Of a stretch of 64,000 nt of DNA, positions 37,618 through 52,030 are shown piece after piece. The translations under genes and the position numbers were made by a program. Each line of letters opens with the position of its first letter. The stretch's first letter is position 1. This DNA comes from Sindora glabra (Eukaryota; Streptophyta; Magnoliopsida; Fabales; Fabaceae), in the NCBI GenBank assembly GCA_020226215.1, contig CM035235.1, positions 71,759,283-71,823,282 on the forward strand. The letters run 5' to 3'. The notes under the pieces were generated by a model that saw only the letters and a list, made by a program, of their open reading frames with translations, was not told the origin of the DNA and did no database searches.

Positions 37618-40600
37618 GCTTATCAAATAAGAGTCATGTTAGGTTAATTCAAAATAATCTTTTCATAAATTTTTTAAACAATAATTATAATCTTCTTATA
37701 AGTTGACCTATCATGTCATTTTTATGATAGTGTTTTAGAGAGAGAAAAATTTTAAAGAAAAAATTAGAGAGAGAAATTTTTTTATAAATTCTTTTAAGTT
37801 CTTTTAAATAGTAAAAAAATCATTAATAAATTAACTTTTAAATAAAATTAAAATTATAAAAAAAATTGATTAATTATATATTTTGGTTTAACTTTCCATT
37901 TCCTTCCTTATATAATTTTAAACATTCAAACAAAGAAAGGAAAAATCATGACTCAAATATCCATTTTGTTCTCTTCAATTCCTCTTTACTATGTTCCCTT
38001 TCTTTCCTCCATCCTCCTAAAATTTCATTTCATGTAACAAATAAATTAACTCATAATATATTGACCTAGCCAAGAAGCTACATGTTAGTATCTACAAATG
38101 TTTCTCATACTAATTTATAAGTTAAGTTCTGATTTAACAGGTTATCTAAAGTAACTTATAATTTATAAGTTAATACTTCTTTAAATTCTTTTCAAATCTA
38201 TCCTTATTCTTTTTATTAATTTATAACTCATACCCTTTTTAATATAAATCTAATTAATTTTTATAAAATATAATTAATTTAATTTTAATATAATTATATT
38301 CTAATTTTAAATTATAAATAGATGAAAATATATATATGTAAATAAATAATATCACAAAATATAGTTAATTATATTTTAAATAATTATAATTTTATAATTA
38401 ATAATAAAATAAAAATTATACACGTAAATAAATATAAAAAATTTAAGATATAATTAATTAAATATTGAATATTATATTTTTATTTCAAATTTTTAATTAC
38501 TTTAATATGATTTAATTTTTAGTTAAATATAAATTATTTTAATTATATATATTTTTTATTAATATATCCTTTTATATCATTTTGTAATTTCATCTAATTT
38601 AACAATTAATTTTATAAAATAATTTAACTAACTTATCAATTATTAGCTATCAATTATAAGTTATTAATTATTAATTAACTTATTAATTATCTACTAATTC
38701 ATCAATTATCAACTAACTTATCAGAGTCTAACTCCAAATAAATTATAAAAATTTACAAAATTTATATGTAAATTAGATAATAAAAAGGATTAAAATAATA
38801 GGTTAAATAGATAACTTAAAATTAAAAAAAAAACTTCTTATTTACAGGGACATAATATATTGATGCTTAGAAAGTTTTAAAAAGTTAATTGTAAACTCTT
38901 ATTGTCTTTAAACTTTCATTACATTTCCTTTCTTATAGAAAACTCTCAAATAGCAGAAAGGCTATTCCTTAACCTTTCCTTTTCCTTTTATTTTCTCCCA
39001 TATAAATAAACTATTAGATAAAGTTCAAGTTAGAGGAAGAGGCACTATAATTTTCATGTTTGAAAAGTTAAAATATAAGAAAATTTCTTCAATAATCTAA
39101 TTATTATATATGTTTTTAGTCTTAAAGAATATTTGTCAATTTTATTGTTCATTTATAGTTTTATGGGTTCCACATGTATTAAAATTTTGATTTTTCACTT
39201 TCTAAAATATTGATAATGACAAAAAAAAGTTTGCAATTAGCATTTTTCTTTGCATAAAATTAAAAATAGATGTTATATTTAAAGTAATTATTAAAAAAAA
39301 TTGAACCCACCAATTAAAAAAAAGTTGTGAATCAATTGTGTGATTAATCTAATTAACCTTTGAAATCAATTTTAAAGACCTAATAAATCGATCATAATTT
39401 GCATGATTCAACTAGTTGATTTTTTTAAAATTTACTATTATTTAAAAAAATAATACTACTTTTATATAATATTATATACATATTTAAAATTAAAATTCAA
39501 TGTCTCAAGTAATATAAAATACCCTTATCTCTATAGATAAAAGTCATAACAAGAAAGTCAAATTCAATATTGCTTTTTTGTAATTAATTGAATTAGGAAG
39601 ACATAAAAATATAAAATTATATGATAATATTTGAAACATTTATATATTTTTTACATAAGTTTAACTTTGTGATTGTTTAATTATTTTCATTATTATATAT
39701 TAAAAATTTTAATTTATATTATAACTTTGATTCAACTTCAATTCAACTTTAGTCAAACCATTACATTTTAAACCACTCTTATTTCTATTTAATTTGTGGT
39801 TCAATTTTTAAAACATTAATTTAAAGTTGTCATGACCTACTTGACTATGATCTATAAGGAGCCAATTTCATGATAACCATAAGCCTAGAATAGAAATTAA
39901 CTATTGTATCATAATATAACATTCTTAAAATAGACTATTTTTATAGACATTTTCAAAATAATTACATTAAGGTTTTACTTATACAAGAAAATATATTTAA
40001 ACTATTTACAAATCCCACAAGGTCTCGTAGCGAACTTTAATCTCATTCTAGCACGGTTGCATGATACATTTTTATTAAAAAAAAAACCCTACTTCTAAAC
40101 ACCTAGTGATAGATAGGAAACTTTAATCAAGTATTTGTAAAACATTTAAAATAAAAATAATAAAATTATATCTTAGTAAGCAAGTAACATGCCTAATTCA
40201 GAGTAAATAATTATGCACAATCATTTAAAATTAGTTAAATTTACAAACATACCAATCTTCGATTATTCTTACATTTTATCTTTTATTTCACAAAGTAATA
40301 TAATTTATTACAAAAAAAATATGATAATCAATATGAAAGTAAAAGATAACATATACTTAATACATCTTGTGCCTCCTTATACAATAACAATCCTTCTACT
40401 TTCCTGACTTTATCTCTCTAAATATAGTAACTATCACTCCATTTTTATAATAAATTAGTAAACCCACCTAATCTTTTCAAAACAACAATGTATTCATTTT
40501 ATAATTTCAATCAATAACATAACTCTTAATAAGGATTTTTCATCACATTACACATAATTCCATCTTAGTCATATTTTCTCGAGCAATCAAAATTTAAAAA

Positions 40601-43090
40601 TAATGCAATAATGCATTACCATATATAGCAATACCAAACAACATCAATACATAACTATATATATATTGATAGACAAAATCATATTTTCATACAATTTTTA
40701 TCATCTTACAATATTTTATATATATTCACATATTACTAATAAAAATTCATATTTTAATTATTCTTCAATGATTTATAAACAATTTCATTGATAAACATGC
40801 CTATACAATACATTAACAACATAATATGTCTTTCTGTACTTAAACATAACCTTTTTAATAAGAATAATTAGCTACAATAATTAAATATGTAATTTTAGGA
40901 TGCTCATACTCTACTATTATATTCGAGTATATTGATCCAAAATGCACCTTATTTACTTGTACTTGATTATGATAGTCAATTATGGTTTCTAGGTGGCTAT
41001 AATCAATTACTTGAATATTCCCATCCAGAAGATAAAATCTCTAAAAGATATTCAAGTATAAAACTCAAATACAACTCATTCCAGAATGGTGTTTAAGTAC
41101 CATACTCGAGCATGACCTAGGAATTTTCCATATTCCTACGAATTTTAGTTGAAAAACTTAATTTTGACTTTTAACACTTCAAATGTAAACTCTAATTCAA
41201 TAATTATTACATAACGAGGACTTACTGTTATTTCCCAACTCTAACTAATCTAGACTACCAACAAGGATTTAGGCTCAAATCATCAAGTTTTCATACAAGC
41301 CATTTATAACTTGATTTGTTAAATAACTCTTTGTAATTTAACAAATTAAATAAATTATCCATTTATTTATTATTATACATAGGAGATAAGATGCTAAGAG
41401 AATATGGTAGATAATCACTAACAACACAAAAGAAGGAAATTTTCACAAATTCCTATTTTTTTTAAATCAAGCTTTCAAGAAAAGATCCAATCAATAGTTA
41501 GAATTGAATTGGGATTTACCTTAATTTAAGGAAGAATAGAAAATGTTCTCTTAGAATCCTTACTCAAATTTGTTTGAATTAGGATGGAAGAATGTAAGGA
41601 GAAGAGGGAAGGAGTTGAATGGAGACATGAATAAGGAGGAAACAAAATGGAAAAGTGGCTTTTATTTTAGATTTTTTTTCAATGGGACTTTAGTAATTTA
41701 CAAGGATGACCAAGGGCATTTTATGTAGTTATGTTCTTAAATATGTTTTTAATTTCTAATTCAAATCTAATTTCACACAACAATATAATTAATTTAAGGC
41801 AAATACTAATAATAATCCTTGGGTTCATTATTAAGTATTAATTACATATTCCCAACTATCCAAATTAAATATTTTGTTTCTATTTTTAATAATATAATAA
41901 GTGGTAATATAATTAATTATAGAATCATATTTAATTTTTTTCTTTTATTTTAATAAAATATTTAACTTATTATCATTTACTATATTTCTAAAACTAAAAA
42001 TAGAGCATTTAATTTTGTTAGTTGAGGATATATAATTAATGCTTAATAACAATTCAAGAGCTGTTTAAGCATTTGCCTTAATTTAATTATACCTATTTTT
42101 ATAATAATTTTTCATTTTCTATAAATAAATATCTTCCTTAAACGTACTTACAATATTTCTAATTATTGATACGTATACATTTTTATTAGTTAAATGATTA
42201 TAATAAAATTCTAAAAAAAATTTGGTGCGCGTGACAAGAGCAAACGACAACTTTTCAAAATACAATTTTCGATATTATTAGGTTTCAAAAACTCAATACA
42301 TGGCATATAAGATCAAAAACCACAAAAAGTTACTTCCTTTATTTGTTTTTATCTGTGGTAATTTAAAAAAAATTGTTTCTTATTATCTCTCGTTTTAAAA
42401 TTCTAACAAAGTTTTAAATATTTTTTTCAGTTTTACCCTTCTTTTTTCACTAATAATACTTCATTATCCTTTTTTAAAATATATCAATATATTTATTTTA
42501 TTATAATTTTTTTTATTTTTAACTATCTTAGACTTTGAGCATAATAAAAAATTAAAGGATAATTTTAAAAAATATGCTAAGAATAAATAAATTAAATTAT
42601 TTTTTTAATATCTATAAAATTAATTAATTATGACAAATAATAAAAACAAAAAAATTATCATAGGATAAATTCTCACATATTGGTTAAAACTACTTAATTT
42701 ACTCTCTCTCTCTTCCCCCTTCCCCGCTTGTTTCTCAGATATTTTTCTTCCAATTTATTTATTATTTTAAATAATTAAGAGTGTATTTATTATTTTTTAT
42801 TAAATATATTTCTGTTATCTTAATAAATATTCAACAATTTTTAGTCAAGAAAGATTGTATTTAATTATTTATTGTCTTATTTTAAATATTTTTTCTATTA
42901 TCTTAAATAAAGGTTAATTATCGATTTGTATAATTTTTAAGATCTTAACAATTAAAACTGTTTTTTTGATAAAACTTAAAAATTAAAATTTTGATATGTA
43001 TAATTACTCTAACATTAATAAATAAATAATAAAATTGAAAATTATTTCCGCACAAGACTAAACATCTTCTATACAAAAATTCCTCGTATA
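37618..43090. other. AT-rich intergenic DNA, no gene seen
   Basis: There are long runs of A/T-rich sequence with only short chance ORFs. Around 38640-38730 there is an irregular run of TTATCAATTA/TAATTAACTTAT-like units. The last few hundred bases before 43090 should contain the kinase promoter, but I could not single out a TATA box. Confidence 0.4.
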
Positions 43091-43201
43091 ATGGCGACAG
43101 GGCAATCATTTAGCTTCGCACGTGCTTTCTCGGATTCGCTTTGTGCCTCTCTTGGTATTCGTCAAAGAATGGACACTCGGTCTCCCCATTTTGATGCGTG
43201 A
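43091..43201 (+). other. Short ORF (36 codons) 437 bases upstream of the kinase start
   Basis: ATG at 43091 opens a 36-residue frame (MATGQSFSFARAFSDSLCAS...) ending TGA at 43201. It lies where AT-rich intergenic DNA gives way to GC-richer leader-like sequence. It may be a uORF of the kinase mRNA if transcription starts before 43091. No domain is recognised. Confidence 0.3.
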
Positions 43202-43450
43202 CATTCAATTGTCGCTATAGAAAAACCAAATTGTATCAATTCCCCATAAACTCCTTCCATGCTTTGACTTAAATGTTCTTTTTCCATTGTTGCGCTCCTT
43301 TGTTCAACCGAATTCATGGGCTTTTCTTTGGATCTAGCGGTTAACAATTCTCCATCGTTATTCTTCAGGCGCAATGTTTGAATCTTGATTTGATTTGGTT
43401 TCTTAAGAAATTATGGGCGTGTGTTATTTGTTTGAATACTAGAAGGAAAA

Positions 43451-43504
43451 ATGAGAGTAGCTAAGTCTCAGGTATGGCAGCCTTGCAAGAAGAAGAGGTT
43501 TTGA
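43451..43504 (+). other. uORF (17 codons) in the kinase leader
   Basis: ATG at 43451, stop at 43502-43504, 133 bases before the kinase ATG. The peptide has a basic end (CKKKRF). It lies in the predicted 5' leader and does not overlap the main ORF, so translation of the kinase would need leaky scanning or reinitiation. Confidence 0.4.
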
Positions 43505-43637
43505 TAGTTGGTGAACAAGCTCTGGAAAGAGGAAGCCCAGATAAATCTGGGAAGCTCTGGAGAGAGAAAGTGTAAGAAATTTTGGGATTTAGAGAGAGCA
43601 AGGGAATTTGAAGGAATTGAATTCTCTAGGGAAGAAG

Positions 43638-46600
43638 ATGTCAAATCGTTCAGGGAATACTGGCGGCAGCACGACCCGTGTGGGAAAATACGAACTGGGT
43701 CGGACGCTTGGAGAGGGTAATTTTGCAAAGGTTAAGTTTGCCAGGAATACTGAGACTGGAGAACATGTCGCCATCAAGATTCTTGACAAAGAAAAAATTC
43801 TCAAGCACAAAATGATTGGCCAAGTATGTGAGTTGTTCATAATTTGTATATTGAATCTTTGGTCCTTAGATGTGTAGGTAAATTGGAAAAAAAAAAAATC
43901 AATTATTGGGTGACGTTATCCCATTTCATGTCAACGTATTGTTTGATTTGATGTATTGGGTATCTGAAGGGTGATTTGGATTCTGAGAAATTGAGGGAGG
44001 GTGTACTCATTTACCTTTTTTATGGAAAGAGTGGTATAAGTCAAATTTGCAACGGTATATACACAGACTAAAATTTGCCACCATCTAGCCTTTCAGCGTT
44101 TTGACTTTGGCTTGCTGGAATAGTGTTCTATTTTATTAATTAGGAATGATACATTTATGCTCTAGAGAGTAGTAATTATAAGAATTCGTCTTGTATTTTT
44201 TTCCCCTAAATTCTCTATGTTCTACCATTATTAAGATGTAAAAATAGCGTGAAGGTAGTAATAATACATGATTTTGTTTGTGAATTGAGACACAGTAATT
44301 GCCAGTGTTCCTGTAAACTCATTTAAAGCTTAAAATGGAAAGGGGAAAATCTGTGACATAGGGGCTCCTGTGCAGATCTGAAGCACAGAAATTTGACCCA
44401 AATTGCTTTCTAATATTATTTATGCGAAGACTTTTATGGAGCATTTGTTCTGTATATCACACTGGCAGTAATTGGCCTATTTTATTCAATTCATTTACAT
44501 TTTGAAACCATTTCTTTTTTATTGTTGAGTTCCCTTTTGGGGATAATAAGGGAGGCCTTTAGGGGAGCTATGCTTCTTCCTTTCCCGCTATGTATAACTT
44601 TTTATAATGACTTGAACATGAGTAATTATTATCAATAATCATTTTTCCTAATTATATCTTAGGCATTATCAGATAAAAGAATCTAAATAGGCAAATAGCA
44701 TAACATGCTTTCTTGGTGTTTCTTGGTGGTGTGCCAAAACCAAGTTTAATACCTTTTGTCCTTCTCAATATTGAATTTGAAAATTAGTAGTTTAATCTGT
44801 TGTTTGAAGCTTAATTTTTCTAGTCTTACCTGTTATTTTTTTGGCCCATACGCAGATCAAACGGGAAATTTCGACAATGAAACTGATCAGACACCCGAAT
44901 GTCATCCGCATGTATGAGGTTAGATTGCATTAGATGATTGCTGATCTGTACTCTTCTGTGTATAACTCATTTTTTCTTCACAAATTTCCTCAAATTTTAC
45001 TTTTTCAGTCTATCTTAACTTCTGCATTTAAGTGACTTCCAGCAGCATTCCTGGTGTAGGTGATGGCTAGCAAGACAAAGATATATATTGTATTAGAATT
45101 TGTGACTGGTGGGGAATTGTTTGACAAAATTGTAAGACAGTCTTGCCTCTCTAATTGCTTCTGATGGCTAAATGTTGTTATAAAATTCCAAAGGTTTAGG
45201 GTGATGTACTTCTTTTTCTCATTGTTTTTGGGTATTTTCTTGAGCCAGGCAAGCAGTGGAAGGTTGAAAGAAGAGGATGCAAGAAAATATTTTCAGCAGC
45301 TTATATGTGCTGTGGATTATTGTCACAGTAGAGGTGTTTTTCATAGGGATCTAAAGGTCTGTAAGACTTCAGTGCTGTTATACTTTATTTTCATTCATCC
45401 TATGTCAAGCTGATGGACCTTTGCTGTTTTATTTTCATTTTTTATTTTTATTTTTTTGTTGGAGACAATATTAGGTCTGAATATGTTCGATAAGGCATTG
45501 TGAATGAATGAACTTGTCCTGCCCCTCTCCCAAAAAAAAATAAAAAATGAAGACTATACATATGAAACCAAAAAGATGGTGGGAAACACAGAAGAGAAAC
45601 AATAGAAAAGAAGAAGCAAAAGTTAATATGTATTCTTTTTGTTTATTGCAGCCTGAAAATTTGTTGCTGGATGCTAGTGGAGTGCTCAAAGTATCAGATT
45701 TTGGATTGAGTGCACTGCCACAACAAGTTCGAGTGAGTATTTTGACTCATGGTTTTAGATGAGAACTAATTAAAATTTAATTTGTTACTGATTATCCTCT
45801 CTTTATGCATTAGGAAGATGGATTGCTTCATACAACATGTGGCACTCCAAATTATGTTGCCCCAGAGGTAGTATTAGCTGTTGCTGCAAATTACTACACC
45901 TTATATATCATAAATCCATTTTTTTATTGCTTCTGCCTTTTTCTAGGTGATCAGCAACAAAGGCTATGATGGTGCAAAGGCGGATCTATGGTCATGTGGT
46001 GTTATTCTTTTTGTTTTAATGGCTGGCTATTTGCCCTTTGAAGAAAGCAACCTTATGGCTTTATATAAAAAGGTGATTGTTTTTGTTTTTCAATTTCTTA
46101 TCCTCTGTTTGGTTACCTCTCTCTCTCTCTTAATGAGTAGCGAGTGCAGAAACTTGTTCATCTAGAAAATACTTTTTCTTTATGATTTCCATGGATTGGG
46201 CTATCTCAGTACCTCATCTGTGAGTGGATACTATATTACAAGAATGGGATTGTCCTAGGAAGCCCGCTCTTGAAGAATTAAATAATAAGCACAATTGCTT
46301 TAATGTCAAGAAATGGTCTGTAACAAAATGAGGTGCATTGATTTTTGTGGTATGAAACAAATATTAGGTCAAAATATGTCTCAAAATTCATCTGTCATAT
46401 TCATTTTTTATTTTCCTCCTTACATCTCATCTTTTGATTATTATTCTTGCTGTATATCTACTAACTTCCTCCAGTATACATCTACTAGCATGACCCCCAT
46501 CATATCACATCTTTTGTAGTTTTAGTCATTCTATTTGGAGTTATGTTATTGCTAGGTAATATGTGTGAGGCATCTTTGATCAAGTTGCTTGGGGAATTCC

Positions 46601-49095
46601 CAGTTGTCAAAATTATGAGTAGTAAGATTGGGGCCCACCTTGTTGTCTGTAACAGCGTAAAGCAAAATCTCCCTCATTTATAGTATTATGTGCAAGGATT
46701 ACAAAAAATTTTAGTCTGGGACATAGATTACCCTTAGATGGTGTGGTGATATCTTTCACCATCCAGTTGGTGGAATTTATTCTCTGGATTCAGGATCTAG
46801 TTCCCTTTTACCACCTATAATCCTAATTAAACTGCATATCACTTACTAGTTAAAGCTGACTTAGTTGTAGGTAAAGTCCATTCAACTATATTCTTAGTCT
46901 GTTCCATTCATGGTCCTTAATATAATTAATTAGTATTTTCTCTGAGGATTATCTTCAGCCATCTGCTGATGGTGAATATCTCCCAAATTCAAATTACTAA
47001 TGCTTTTAATTTAGTTAATATTACTTGCAATCAATATCTGAGACTTTATTTTTTTTGGGTTGGGGGGGGGGGTAGTACGTTGTAAACGTGTTAAGCTGGC
47101 ATCACGTGATTAAACATCTTAAGATAATTTTTTCTACATGTTTTATGGGGGCAAGCCTGCATTTTATGCTTTAGCTTCAATAGTGCTGCTTTGTAAGGTC
47201 TGTAGTTTGCTATGACAGATATTCAAGGCTGAATTTACCTGTCCTTCCTGGTTTTCTTCAAGTGCAAAAAAACTTATCAACAGAATCCTTGATCCTAATC
47301 CTGCTAAGGTATGCTCTTCAATTTCGGATACCATTTTTCCCCCTTCATCTCACCAACTGTATAATAAACACCTGTATTTTTATCTTTAATGTTATGAAAC
47401 AGCGGATTACAATTGCTGAGGTCATTGAGAATGATTGGTTTAAGAAGGGATATAAACGTCCTAGATTTGAGCAGGCCGATGTTAGTCTAGATGATGTCAA
47501 TGCTATCTTTAGTGAATCAGTGGTAAGATTTATACTTTTTATTTATATTACATTGTTAGTCATAGTTTTTGAATTCTGATCTTAATCTCAATGTTCTGCA
47601 TGATGCATAGGACTCTCGAAATCTAGTTGTTGAAAGGCGAGAAGAAGGACCCAGGGCACCTGTGACTATGAATGCATTTGAGCTCATTTCTACATCTCAG
47701 GGCCTCAACCTGGGTATACTTTTTGAGAAGCAAATGCCAATGGTATATTTATCTTATTTAGCAAAAAGGAAGAGTTTGCTTATCTTAGTAAAAGGCTTGG
47801 CATCCAAAACCAATTGCCAGCCTGTGGGAGAAGGAAAGAACTATAATTGACTTTTCAAGAGTCCTTATCATCCCAATTGTCGTTTTAAAGTAGCTTAGTT
47901 TATAAGAGTACATAATTTCACAAATTGTGATATAACTGGTGATGTTCTACCGACTAGGGACTCGTTAAAAGGGAAACAAGATTCACATCAAAATCTTCTG
48001 CAAATGAGATTGTATCAAAAATTGAACAAGCTGCAGCACCCCTGGGTTTTGATGTTAAGAAAAGCAACTACAAGGTAAATAAAATTTCTTATTCTTGTTG
48101 CTAAAATTTCTTACTTCATGTTGCTAAATTAGTTCCATCTTTGTTTCTAAGAACTAACAACACCCTCCCCCCCCCCAAAAAAAAAAAAAAATTCCCTTCT
48201 CAAAAAAAAAAAAAAAAGAAAGAAAGAAAGAAACATGGAGATCAGAGCTACTCATCCACTTCCTGGGCGGCAATAATAAATAAATAGCTGTAAAAGTTTA
48301 ACTTCTGATATGTTCTGTTTCTATTATTAACAACTTCAGTTGAAGCTTCAAGGAGAAAAGAGTGGACGTAAAGGTCATCTTTCTATAGCAACAGAGGTAC
48401 ATGCTTTCTATGTTAATGCATTTTGTGCAGGACGTCTCCATTAGGATTGATGATGAAGCTTTTTATCTCTATATTATGTTTTTCCAGATCTTTGAGGTTG
48501 CGCCTTCACTTTACATGGTTGAGCTTCGCAAGTCTGGGGGAGATACCCTGGAATTTCACAAGGTGATTTTTGAAATGCTAATGCGCGAATAGAGAAATAA
48601 AACACACACACACACATACTCACAAGTACGTATGTATAGTATGTGAATGGTTGTGGTTCTCCCTTGTTTTCTATCTTTATTGTGCAATCGATTTTGGGGC
48701 AGAAGTATACATGCATATTTACATGCGGGAGCAAACATGCACCTTTTTTTCCTTGTCAAATTTTCACACAAACAATTTCAAGATTATTATTGAGTTTGGA
48801 GTGAGTTTCTTTGTTTTTTTTTTTTTTTGGTTGACAGTTTTACAAGAACCTATCTCCTGGGCTGAAAGACATTGTTTGGAGAGCAGAAGCAATTGACGGA
48901 GGAACAGTTGGTTAGTATTAGACAGAAATTATTCAAGTGTCAACCGTGGTTTCATCGTTGGTTGTCCCCCTCCCCCCCCCCCCCTTCTCTTTTTCTGGTC
49001 ACTTAACGTGTCTGATTTTCTTTTCACCAAATGTGATTGTTGCATTGTTTCTCGCAGGTTCAGGTTCAGGGGCAAGTGAAAGTAAATCAGCATAA
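43638..49095 (+). CDS. CIPK23: CBL-interacting protein kinase, CIPK23-type (SnRK3)
   Basis: Fifteen exons: 43638-43823, 44856-44918, 45060-45131, 45249-45356, 45652-45732, 45814-45867, 45947-46072, 47219-47308, 47403-47522, 47611-47742, 47958-48074, 48340-48396, 48488-48562, 48838-48910, 49058-49095. All introns are GT-AG and the protein has 463 residues. Kinase features are the Gly-rich loop LGEGNFAKV (24-32), Lys47, Glu66, HRDLK (139-143), DFG (159-161) and APE (186-188). The NAF/FISL motif (NAF 321-323) that binds CBL calcium sensors follows, then a PPI-type region (from about 349) contacting PP2C phosphatases. CIPK23 with CBL1/CBL9 phosphorylates K+ and nitrate transporters at the plasma membrane. 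CIPK23 rather than CIPK9 is chosen from the C-terminal half and from the neighbouring J-domain gene. Exon 10 ends ...QMPM, which looks like two extra residues before GLVK. Confidence 0.93.
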
Positions 49096-52030
49096 ATGTT
49101 TCTTGAATCTTTCGTTTGTGCATAGGCCCCATACTATTCTCCATATGTGGTGTTAGTCATGTTTTTTTTTTTTATGTATTATAATAATATAACATTAGCT
49201 TTACTTGATATAGGAGAATTCATTGGATTCATAGAACTTGTGGGATATAAGAACACTGTTTGTTAAATGCTACCGTGTAATGGAAGTATGCTGGGTTTAA
49301 AATCTTGGATTTGTTGTTAGCTTGTTGCTATATCCTTTGTACACGAATTTCTACTTGTTGACTGATTAATCTCCTTAGTAGTTAGGACCCCTTTAACTTT
49401 CCTTAAAAATTAATTTACTCTTCTCAACTTTGAATTCTGGCACTTAGTGTTTTTAAAGCTTTAATAACATGTAATAAACTCTCACTGATAATGAAATATG
49501 AGGAATTTTTATCAACTCCTTTATATTAAATTTGACTTTTGTATTTGTTAAACAATTAGTTCTTATCACTAATTCAATTTAATTAAAAAATACAATTTAT
49601 TTAAAGCTTTTGGGGGCTAATGAGTGTAATTTCATTAATTAACTTCCATCTATAAAATCAAAATATTATTCTTTCTATCAAGGGAGTGACTTTATTTATT
49701 TATTTATTTTTGAGTGATACTTGGAGCTTTTAAAGGGAAATTTATGATTCTTACTTTTGTTTTAAATGAAATTCGATAGTATTTGTTAGAACTTACCTTA
49801 CAACTTTAACTAATGAATTCATGATTTTAATTACATGTATTTGTTACATGAAAATTTATAAAATAGTATTATTTTATAAAAAAATTCAATAAGTATAAAA
49901 AATCTTCTATAAAAGTTAGAAACTTCTCATAATGTTTGATAAAAAAAAAGAGAGAGAGAGAGAGAGGCATTATGCTATATATTAAATGATTATATTTATT
50001 CACTATTTACTGTGTTTATATAATAATTGGAGGTTTCTATGGTATAAGTACACTTTTGTTGCATGTGATACAACACATATTCCAAGGCTTGATTTTCAAC
50101 ACGTGTATCAAGCCCTTCAAGAGAGAGAACTTGGCTGCGACTGATTCCAACTTTCTTTTGTTACACAGTTCCTGAATTTTTTAATCTTAAGTTTTATAAA
50201 TTCTTATTACACATGATAATTAAATTAAAAATGATAAATATTCATCAAATTCAACCTCGATTCACTATTAATATAAATAAATTTTATATTCTCAGTCACT
50301 TACATATTATTATGTCAATAAAAATATTATTAAATACCTGATTATCATAAAAAAATTTAATTATTATTAAATTTTTAATGATATTATTAAATTTTAATTA
50401 TATTTTTTATTTAATTTATAATGTAAAATATTTTATATTGATAGTAAATAAATTTAAATTCATATTTATAAATATTTAAATTTAATCCATTGCCCATATA
50501 AATTAGTTTTATTTTTTTTTATCTATTCATGTTCTATCACATCATTAAAGATTGTTAAAAAAATTTTACTATTAGTAAAAATTTATTAATTATTATTATG
50601 TTTTTAATAATGTGTCTTTTTTTATTAACTGATAAATTGATAGTAAGAAAATTACACTAACAATCAATTAAATTTAAACCCTATTTATGATACAAATGTT
50701 TAATAAAAAAATTTCCTTTTACTCTTAAAACACAATGCCTTTAAATAAAAAATAAATTAATTAAGCGAAATAGATAAAAAAATTTAAGTATTTATTATAA
50801 TTTTTTTTAAAAAAATTATGATATATGTATTAATTGTCTTACTAATTACCTTTAATAACTGAAAATTGATATTAAAATAATTATCAATTAGAAATTAAAT
50901 TTAAAAAACCATTTTGATTAAATCATCCTTATTTATTGTTATTTTACTTGATAAATGTTATAATAGAAAATTCATTATTAGAATACATCATAATATGAAA
51001 AATAAACAAAAATAGAGAAAAAATGTAATAATATGAAAAGAACATAAGTTAAATTACTCTATTACTTTTATAATTTTATACAATTTCTAAGTAGCACCTT
51101 ATAGTTCAAATATTTTGGATTTAATCCTCATACTTACCTTTTATTTTTAATTGAATACTTGATTTTGTTACTAAGACTCATGTCAATATCACTCTTTTAA
51201 TTTATTAGCATTTCATAATTAATTTAAATTAAGATTTACATTTGGAGTTATCCGATCAATATGATAAATATCTATTAATTCACATGAAAGCTTAATTTAG
51301 ATCCACTATTAATATAAAATATTTTACATTATTCGTGAATAAAAAAATATATATATAATTAAAAAATTAATAATAATTAAAATTTTAAAAATTATAAAGT
51401 AATTTTAACTATTTTTTATTGACATAACAATATATTAAGTGTACGATAATATAAAGTTAATTTAGACTCACAATATATTAAATTTATATCCTTTAATAAT
51501 TACACTATGACAATAGAAATAGAAATAAATAATGTGGCACCCCGATCACAAATGTTAATAAGAGAATAAAAAATACATTCTTAACCATGCATATCTTTTA
51601 TTTAGTAAATTTAATTATATTGCACCTTTCTAAATATTTTTTTGTCAAACTATAGTAATTTGTCATTCGAACAAATGACTATTCATTATTATGTTATTAT
51701 TTAAGTTCCTAAAGTGTTAGTTATGTTAAATAGTTACAAACCAAACTCTTTAAATTAACAACCAATAAGTGTAGAGAACGAATTATAAATAAAAAAAATA
51801 GTTCTAAGAACTAAGTTAAATATAAAGAGAAATTACAAATTAAAATAAGAATAAAATTTAGGAAGATCTTTTTAAATATTTATTATAAGATTATTCAACC
51901 AAATCACAACATGTGTCAATTAATTGCCAAATAATACACATGTTGATAGCTATTGTATTATAATTATTAATAATAATTAAATAAATAATTAAACATATGA
52001 TGTGATTAAAGAATTTTATAAAAAACATCT
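49096..52030. other. Intergenic; dispersed 200-bp TIR elements
   Basis: The kinase 3' UTR occupies the first few hundred bases. Segments at about 50245-50470, 50475-50690 and 51290-51490 belong to the short element family also present in the three repeated blocks. Shared phrases are CACTATTAATATAAA at one end and CAATTAAATTTAAACCC-like sequence at the other. A GA run lies at 49949-49966. No gene seen. Confidence 0.5.

Noticed and set aside
43608..43637. Upstream in-frame extension of the kinase (starting at TTG)
   Set aside because: There is no ATG before 43638 in this frame, and the protein from 43638 already has a normal CIPK N-terminus.
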